Source: Pseudomonas sp. CHM02
GTDB lineage: Bacteria; Pseudomonadota; Gammaproteobacteria; Pseudomonadales; Pseudomonadaceae
DNA: 38,884 nucleotides
Assembly (NCBI RefSeq): GCF_000612585.1
Contig: NZ_JFCA01000062.1
Span: 1 to 38,884 of the forward strand
Direction: 5' to 3'
In this document: one piece after another, positions 34,162 to 38,884 of the stretch
How the letters are laid out: each line of letters begins with the position of its first letter
How positions within the stretch are numbered: the stretch's first letter is position 1
The notes under the pieces: model-generated
Told to the model about the DNA's origin: nothing
The model's database searches: none
What the model saw: the letters and a program-made list of their open reading frames with translations, nothing else
Translations under genes and position numbers: made by a program

Positions 34162-34497
34162 TGCTTTCTCTGGAGGCTGTAGGACGGTGGCCAGGGATTC
34201 TCTCATAAGTTACGTCTGTCACTCTGCGCCACGTCGCTGGCACTTTTTTGGGGCCTTGAGTGTAGGCATGTTACTTTTCTGCACCAAAATGTACTTATTC
34301 ATAAAAGATACATTATTTCATTGAAGGCCCTTTCTCGTGCAGAGGCAAGATTTTTTCCTGCTCTTCAAAACCTTCTATCCCGTAGCTCTAGACGAAGTTC
34401 CCTCATCGCGCTAAAGCATTCGAACTTAGAGTGGCACGAAAGCTGCCTTTGTAAAATGTACATTTTATTAATATGTACATCTTATAGGGGCATTCAG
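34162..34497. other. 336-bp regulatory gap, AT-rich
   Basis: This gap is clearly AT-richer than its surroundings and separates the regulator from the amidase operon. It holds the paired palindromes at 34456-34480 and single sites resembling them at 34289-34296 (ATGTACTT) and 34308-34315 (AGATACAT-like), the latter closer to the regulator gene. An in-frame extension of the amidase reaches 34321 from a TTG, but it runs through the operator region and has no ribosome site, so no gene is called. Confidence 0.65.
34456..34480. promoter_or_regulatory. Paired ATGTACAT operators
   Basis: Two identical perfect palindromes ATGTACAT (34456-34463 and 34473-34480) are 17 bp apart centre to centre and end 17 nt before the amidase start. 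FCD-type GntR proteins commonly bind GT-N-AC palindromes, so these fit the neighbouring regulator. They overlap the likely promoter (TAATAT at 34469-34474), suggesting repression. Confidence 0.6.
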
Positions 34498-35820
34498 ATG
34501 TCAGACGCCACATCAATGGCCGAGGCGTTCGCCAGCGGTCGCAGCGACCCGGTGCAAGCCCTCGAACAGGCACTCGATAAGGCAGGCCAGGTCCCGGCAG
34601 TCTTTATCAGCCTGACTGCTGAACGAGCGCGCCGCGAAGCCGAAGCGTCCGCTGCACGCTGGCGCGCCGGCCAGCCATTGAGCGTGTTCGATGGCGTGCC
34701 GCTGGCCTGGAAGGATTTGTTCGATGTGGCCGGCAGCGTCACCACGGCGGGCGCCGCCTATCGCCGCAATGCGCCCGCCGCGTTGCTCGATGCACCGACT
34801 GTCGGCCTGCTGTGCCGCGCCGGGATGGTCAGTGTCGGCAAGACCAACCTCAGCGAACTGGCGTATTCCGGCCTGGGCCTGAACCCGCATTTCGGCACGC
34901 CACACAACCCCCAGGGTATGGACCAGCCGCGCATTCCGGGCGGTTCGTCGTCCGGCTCGGCAGTGGCCGTCGCCGCCGACATTGTGCCGATCGCCATGGG
35001 CACCGACACGGCGGGTTCGATCCGCATTCCGGCAGCCCTCAATGGCCTGGTGGGTTACCGCAGCAGCAGTCGACGCTACAGCCGCGATGGCGTCTTCCCC
35101 CTGGCCCACACCCTCGACAGTCTCGGCCCGCTGACCCGAAGCGTGCGCGATGCGCTGGCCATCGACGACCTGCTGCATGGCCGTGCCCAGACCCACACCG
35201 CCCGCAGCCTCAAGGGCCAGCCCTTTGTGCTGGCGCAACAGGACGTCGAACCCGCCGTGCGCAACAACTTGCTGCGCGCTGTCGAGCAGCTCAAGGCCCA
35301 GGGCGCGCTGATCGAAGAGCGCGAATGCCCGACCTTCCAGGCGACCCTGGACCTGATCAAGCACCACGGCTGGCTCGGTTCCTTCGAAGCCTTCGCCCTG
35401 CACGCAGCGCTGCTCGACAGCCCCGACGCCGAACAACTCGACCCCCGCGTGCGTCGCCGCCTCGAAGCTGCGCGCTCACTGCCGGCCAGCCAGCTTATCC
35501 ACCTGACCGACGCGCGCCGTCGCCTGCAACAGCAACTGGTCGATGACCTCGATGGCGCCATCCTCATCACCCCAACGGTCGCCCACGTCGCTCCGGCGTT
35601 AGCGCCACTGGAAGCAGACGACGACCTGTTCGTCAAAACCAACCTTGCCACCCTGCGCCTGACCATGCCCGGCAGTCTCCTCGACATGCCCGGCGTAACC
35701 CTGCCCAGCGGCCGCGATGCCCAGGGCCTGCCCACCGGGCTGCTGCTCAGCGCCCCGACGGGAGAAGACGCACGCCTGCTGCGCGCTTCGTTGTCCGTCG
35801 AAACTGTACTTAACGTTTAA
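34498..35820 (+). CDS. Amidase-signature hydrolase (possible half-amidase)
   Basis: A 440-residue amidase-signature enzyme. The catalytic triad is Lys72 (AWKDLF), cis-Ser150 (GGSSSGSA) and nucleophile Ser174 (GTDTAGSIRIPA), with the usual 24-residue Ser-Ser spacing. Family members hydrolyse very different amides, so the substrate must come from context. It is 11 nt upstream of a cyclic-imidase-like gene, which suggests hydrolysis of the half-amide (for example succinamate or maleamate) released by that enzyme. The ATG at 34498 follows AGGGG and gives MSDATSMAEAF; a longer in-frame reading is rejected. It is the first gene of the operon. Confidence 0.87.
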   Translation: MSDATSMAEAFASGRSDPVQALEQALDKAGQVPAVFISLTAERARREAEASAARWRAGQPLSVFDGVPLAWKDLFDVAGSVTTAGAAYRRNAPAALLDAPTVGLLCRAGMVSVGKTNLSELAYSGLGLNPHFGTPHNPQGMDQPRIPGGSSSGSAVAVAADIVPIAMGTDTAGSIRIPAALNGLVGYRSSSRRYSRDGVFPLAHTLDSLGPLTRSVRDALAIDDLLHGRAQTHTARSLKGQPFVLAQQDVEPAVRNNLLRAVEQLKAQGALIEERECPTFQATLDLIKHHGWLGSFEAFALHAALLDSPDAEQLDPRVRRRLEAARSLPASQLIHLTDARRRLQQQLVDDLDGAILITPTVAHVAPALAPLEADDDLFVKTNLATLRLTMPGSLLDMPGVTLPSGRDAQGLPTGLLLSAPTGEDARLLRASLSVETVLNV

Positions 35821-35831
35821 GGAGACACACC

Positions 35832-36710
35832 ATGGCTAAAGACATTCTCTGTGCATTCGGCGTCGACGTTGACGCCGTCGCCGGCTGGCTCGGTTCCTAC
35901 GGCGGCGAAGACTCGCCGGACGATATCTCCCGTGGCCTGTTCGCCGGTGAAGTCGGCGCGCCGCGCCTGCTCAAATTGTTCGAACGCTACGGCCTGCGTA
36001 CCACCTGGTTTATTCCCGGCCACTCGATGGAAACCTTCCCCGAGCAGATGAAGGCCGTGGCCGACGCCGGTCACGAAATTGGTGTGCATGGCTACAGCCA
36101 TGAAAACCCGATTGCGATGACGGCCGAGCAGGAAGAAATCGTCCTGGATAAATCCATCGAGCTGATCACCCAGGTCACCGGCAAACGCCCGACCGGCTAC
36201 GTCGCGCCGTGGTGGGAATTCAGCAAGGTCACCAACGAACTGCTGCTGAAAAAAGGCATCAAGTACGACCACAGCCTGATGCACAACGACTTCCACCCCT
36301 ACTACGTGCGCAAGGGCGACAGCTGGACCAAGATCGACTACAGCCAGCACCCCGATACCTGGATGAAACCCCTGGTGCGCGGCGAAGAAACCGACCTGGT
36401 GGAGATCCCGGCCAATTGGTACCTCGACGACCTGCCGCCGATGATGTTCATCAAGAAAGCCCCCAACAGCCACGGCTTCGTCAACCCGCGTCACCTCGAA
36501 GAAATGTGGCGCGACCAGTTTGACTGGGTCTACCGCGAACACGAACACGCGGTGTTCACCATGACCATCCACCCCGACGTCTCCGGCCGCCCGCAAGTGC
36601 TGCTGATGCTTGAGCGCCTGATCGAACACATCCAGAGCCATGCCGGCGTGCGCTTCGTCACCTTCGACGAAATCGCCGACGACTTCATCCGCCGCCAACC
36701 CCGTACCTGA
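35832..36710 (+). CDS. NodB-fold hydrolase, cyclic imidase / HP0310-like
   Basis: A 292-residue cytosolic-looking enzyme (no signal peptide) of the polysaccharide-deacetylase superfamily. Metal ligands are Asp14 (GVDVDA), His86 and His90 (HGYSH); the following motif is APWWEFS. It lacks the usual TFDDG motif. From memory, it is very similar along its length to H. pylori HP0310 (PgdA, 293 residues) and to a P. putida cyclic imide hydrolase of about 293 residues. The absence of an export signal and the neighbouring amidase favour imide-ring opening over cell-wall deacetylation. A strong AAGGAGA site precedes the ATG. It is 25 nt upstream of the MFS gene. Confidence 0.85.
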   Translation: MAKDILCAFGVDVDAVAGWLGSYGGEDSPDDISRGLFAGEVGAPRLLKLFERYGLRTTWFIPGHSMETFPEQMKAVADAGHEIGVHGYSHENPIAMTAEQEEIVLDKSIELITQVTGKRPTGYVAPWWEFSKVTNELLLKKGIKYDHSLMHNDFHPYYVRKGDSWTKIDYSQHPDTWMKPLVRGEETDLVEIPANWYLDDLPPMMFIKKAPNSHGFVNPRHLEEMWRDQFDWVYREHEHAVFTMTIHPDVSGRPQVLLMLERLIEHIQSHAGVRFVTFDEIADDFIRRQPRT

Positions 36711-36735
36711 CTCCTTAATCCCCGAGGCGCGACCC

Positions 36736-38076
36736 ATGTCCATCTACAACAAGCTTGACCTGACTGGCTGGAAACCCCGGCAACTGACGTCCCAGGAGGT
36801 GCGCTTCGCCACCTGGATCGCGTTTTTCGCCTGGGTGTTTGCGGTGTATGACTTCATCCTGTTCGGCACGTTGTTGCCGGAGATCGGCCGGCACTTTGGC
36901 TGGGGTGAGGTGGAGCAAGCTGAAATCGCGACTTGGGTGGCGGTGGGCACGGCGGTGGTCGCCTTTGCCATTGGCCCCGTCGTCGACAAGTTGGGGCGGC
37001 GTACCGGCATTATCTTCACCGTGGCCGGCTCCGCGCTGTGCTCGGCACTCACGGCGATCGGCGGAGCATGGGGCAAGTCGCCACTGATTCTGATCCGTTC
37101 GCTGGGCGGCCTGGGCTATGCCGAGGAAACCGTCAACGCCACCTACCTGAGCGAGCTGTACGGCGCCTCGGAGGACCCGCGCCTGACCAAGCGCCGTGGG
37201 TTTATCTACAGCCTGGTGCAGGGCGGCTGGCCGGTCGGTGCGTTGATCGCTGCCGGGTTGACCGCGCTGCTGCTGCCGATCATCGGCTGGCAGGGTTGCT
37301 TCATCTTCGCTGCGATCCCGGCGATCGTCATCGCGATCATGGCGCGCAAGCTCAAGGAGAGCCCGCAGTTCCAGATCCACCAGCGCATCACCGAGCTGCG
37401 TAAAAGCGGCGCGGTGAAAGAAGCGCAGAACGTTGCCGTGACCTACGGCGTGGACTACGACGAACACAGCAAGGCCGGCCTAAAAGCCGCGTTCCGTGGC
37501 CCGGCGCGTCGCGCCACCCTGGTGATCGGCGCCGCGCTGTTGCTCAACTGGGCCGCGATCCAGGTGTTCAGCGTGCTCGGTACTTCGGTGATCGTCAGCG
37601 TGCACCACATCTCGTTCGAGAACTCGCTGATCATCCTCGTGCTGTCGAACCTGGTGGGTTATTGCGGTTACCTCAGCCACGGCTGGATGGGCGACAAGAT
37701 CGGCCGCCGCAACGTGATCGGCCTGGGCTGGATGCTTGGCGGCCTGTCGTTTGCCGGGATGCTGTTCGGCCCGAGCAATATGCCGATGGTGGTCGGGCTT
37801 TACAGCCTGGGCCTGTTCTTCCTGATCGGGCCGTACTCGGCGGCGCTGTTTTTCATCAGCGAAAGTTTCCCCACCAGTATCCGCGCCACCGGCGGCGCGA
37901 TCATCCATGCCATGGGCCCGATTGGTGCGGTGGTCGCAGGCTTTGGTGCCACCCAAGTGTTGTCCGCCGGCAGCGACTGGCAGACCGCCGCGCTGTGGTT
38001 CGGCGCACTGCCGTGCTTCCTGTCCGGCGCGTTGATGTTTGCCGCACGCCATGTGCGTCCGGAAACCGTTCAGTAA
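36736..38076 (+). CDS. MFS transporter, substrate unknown
   Basis: A 446-residue major facilitator with 12 predicted helices, N-terminal cytoplasmic tail of about 28 residues, and the two MFS loop signatures GPVVDKLGRR (helix 2-3) and GWMGDKIGRR (helix 8-9). Helix 1 has an Asp (VYDFILFG), typical of proton symporters for organic acids. Its best relatives by appearance are carboxylate/aromatic-acid or sugar symporters. The central loop (about 205-250) is long and charged. Position in the amidase-imidase operon suggests import of the imide or of its carboxylic product. The start is set by the ATG at 36736, 25 nt after the hydrolase stop, with GAGG nearby. Confidence 0.88.
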   Translation: MSIYNKLDLTGWKPRQLTSQEVRFATWIAFFAWVFAVYDFILFGTLLPEIGRHFGWGEVEQAEIATWVAVGTAVVAFAIGPVVDKLGRRTGIIFTVAGSALCSALTAIGGAWGKSPLILIRSLGGLGYAEETVNATYLSELYGASEDPRLTKRRGFIYSLVQGGWPVGALIAAGLTALLLPIIGWQGCFIFAAIPAIVIAIMARKLKESPQFQIHQRITELRKSGAVKEAQNVAVTYGVDYDEHSKAGLKAAFRGPARRATLVIGAALLLNWAAIQVFSVLGTSVIVSVHHISFENSLIILVLSNLVGYCGYLSHGWMGDKIGRRNVIGLGWMLGGLSFAGMLFGPSNMPMVVGLYSLGLFFLIGPYSAALFFISESFPTSIRATGGAIIHAMGPIGAVVAGFGATQVLSAGSDWQTAALWFGALPCFLSGALMFAARHVRPETVQ

Positions 38077-38086
38077 GGAGTGATCG

Positions 38087-38848
38087 ATGAGCCGTAAAGT
38101 TGCGTTGATTACCGGTGCCGCCAGCGGCATCGGCCAAGCCCTCGCCGTGGCCTATGCCCGTGTCGGTGTGGCGGTGGTGGGCGGGTATTTTCCGGCCGAT
38201 CCCCATGACCCGCACGCCACCGTCAGCCGGGTGGAAGAAGCTGGCGGCGAATGCCTGATGCTGCCGTTGGACGTGGGCAACACCGCCTCGGTGGACGCCC
38301 TGGCCGAACAAGCCATTCAGCATTTTGGCCGGCTGGATTACGCAGTGGCCAACGCCGGTTTGCTGCGCCGCGCACCCTTGCTGGAGATGACCGACGCGCT
38401 GTGGGACGAGATGCTCAATGTCGACCTCACGGGGGTGATGCGCACCTTCCGTGCGGCGACCCGGCACATGAACGAAGGCGGTGCGCTGGTGGCGATTTCA
38501 TCGATTGCCGGTGGCGTGTATGGCTGGCAGGAACACAGTCATTACGCCGCGGCCAAGGCTGGCGTGCCGGGGTTGTGCCGGTCGCTGGCGGTGGAGTTGG
38601 CGCCTCTGGGGATTCGTTGCAATGCGGTGATACCGGGGTTGATCGAGACGCCACAGTCGCTGGACGCTAAGAACTCGCTGGGGCCGGAAGGTTTGGCGAA
38701 AGCGGCGCGGGCTATCCCGCTGGGCCGGGTAGGGCGGGCGGATGAAGTGGCGTCATTGGTGCAGTTCTTGACCAGTGAGGCGTCGAGCTATTTGACCGGA
38801 CAAAGCATCGTCATCGACGGCGGCCTGACCGTACGCTGGCCGGACTGA
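38087..38848 (+). CDS. Short-chain dehydrogenase/reductase
   Basis: A 253-residue classical SDR. The cofactor loop is TGAASGIG (9-16), with NAG at 88-90, catalytic Ser138, Tyr152 and Lys156 (YAAAK), and the C-terminal box QSIVIDGG. Overall it resembles 3-oxoacyl reductase or polyol dehydrogenase types, so the substrate cannot be named. It begins 10 nt after the MFS stop behind AAGGAGTG and is the last gene of the operon. In an imide pathway its task is unclear; it may act on a hydroxylated or aldehyde side product. A REP half-site begins at 38862. Confidence 0.86.
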   Translation: MSRKVALITGAASGIGQALAVAYARVGVAVVGGYFPADPHDPHATVSRVEEAGGECLMLPLDVGNTASVDALAEQAIQHFGRLDYAVANAGLLRRAPLLEMTDALWDEMLNVDLTGVMRTFRAATRHMNEGGALVAISSIAGGVYGWQEHSHYAAAKAGVPGLCRSLAVELAPLGIRCNAVIPGLIETPQSLDAKNSLGPEGLAKAARAIPLGRVGRADEVASLVQFLTSEASSYLTGQSIVIDGGLTVRWPD

Positions 38849-38861
38849 CAGCATCACACCC

Positions 38862-38884
38862 TGTAGGAGCCCGGCTTGCCGGCG
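38862..38884. repeat. Start of a REP element at the window edge
   Basis: The last 23 bases contain CTGTAGGAGCCCGGCTTGCC, the same arm as at 27576. The partner arm would lie beyond the window. It sits 13 nt after the SDR stop. Confidence 0.7.

Noticed and set aside
34321..34497. N-terminal extension of the amidase from a TTG at 34321
   Set aside because: It crosses the AT-rich operator and promoter region and lacks a ribosome site; the ATG at 34498 follows AGGGG.
35832..36710. Assignment as allantoinase PuuE
   Set aside because: PuuE also belongs to this fold, but the segment around the metal site (GVDVDAVAGWLGSYGGEDSP) matches the HP0310/imidase group as recalled, and no purine-degradation genes are nearby.

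Overview
The window is chromosomal DNA of a Pseudomonas, most likely of the P. fluorescens group. The evidence is GC-rich codon use, housekeeping blocks typical of pseudomonads (valS-holC-pepA-lptFG, lepA-lepB-rnc-era-recO-pdxJ, cmoAB), and REP/REPIN inverted repeats of the kind known from fluorescent pseudomonads in many intergenic gaps. No tRNA, rRNA, CRISPR, prophage or insertion sequence was seen.

Region 1 (1-7860) is an iron locus. A minus-strand fecI-fecR-fecA set (ECF sigma factor, anti-sigma regulator, ferric-citrate TonB receptor) is transcribed away from a plus-strand operon of DUF3649 protein, PepSY membrane protein, DUF3325 protein, and a second ECF sigma/FecR pair. The shared 160-bp promoter region holds two Fur-box-like sites, each placed on a recognisable promoter. 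Only one receptor and no FecBCDE-type ABC permease is present, so the second sigma pair has no obvious receptor here.

Region 2 (7861-19323) is mostly housekeeping: a membrane-anchored glutaredoxin, the nucleoid protein YejK, an HU protein (probably HupN), RlmF, ValS, a small unknown protein, HolC, PepA and the LPS-export permeases LptF/LptG. Region 3 (19364-25486) is lepA-lepB-rnc-era-recO-pdxJ, interrupted between era and recO by a perfect 42-bp inverted repeat. Region 4 (25694-33132) has a Tat-exported multicopper oxidase coupled to tadA, then minus-strand cmoA-cmoB, a YhhN-family lysoplasmalogenase with an I42 protease-inhibitor lipoprotein, and a second-type Lon protease (AsrA-like) behind a sigma-32-like promoter.

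Region 5 (33172-38848) looks like a catabolic island: a GntR-type regulator with two winged-helix DNA-binding domains, facing an operon of amidase, NodB-fold deacetylase/cyclic-imidase-like hydrolase, MFS transporter and SDR oxidoreductase. The intergenic region carries two identical ATGTACAT palindromes that are good operator candidates. The best reading is uptake and hydrolysis of a cyclic imide to a half-amide and then a dicarboxylate. It is the most novel part of the window, but the substrate is inferred.
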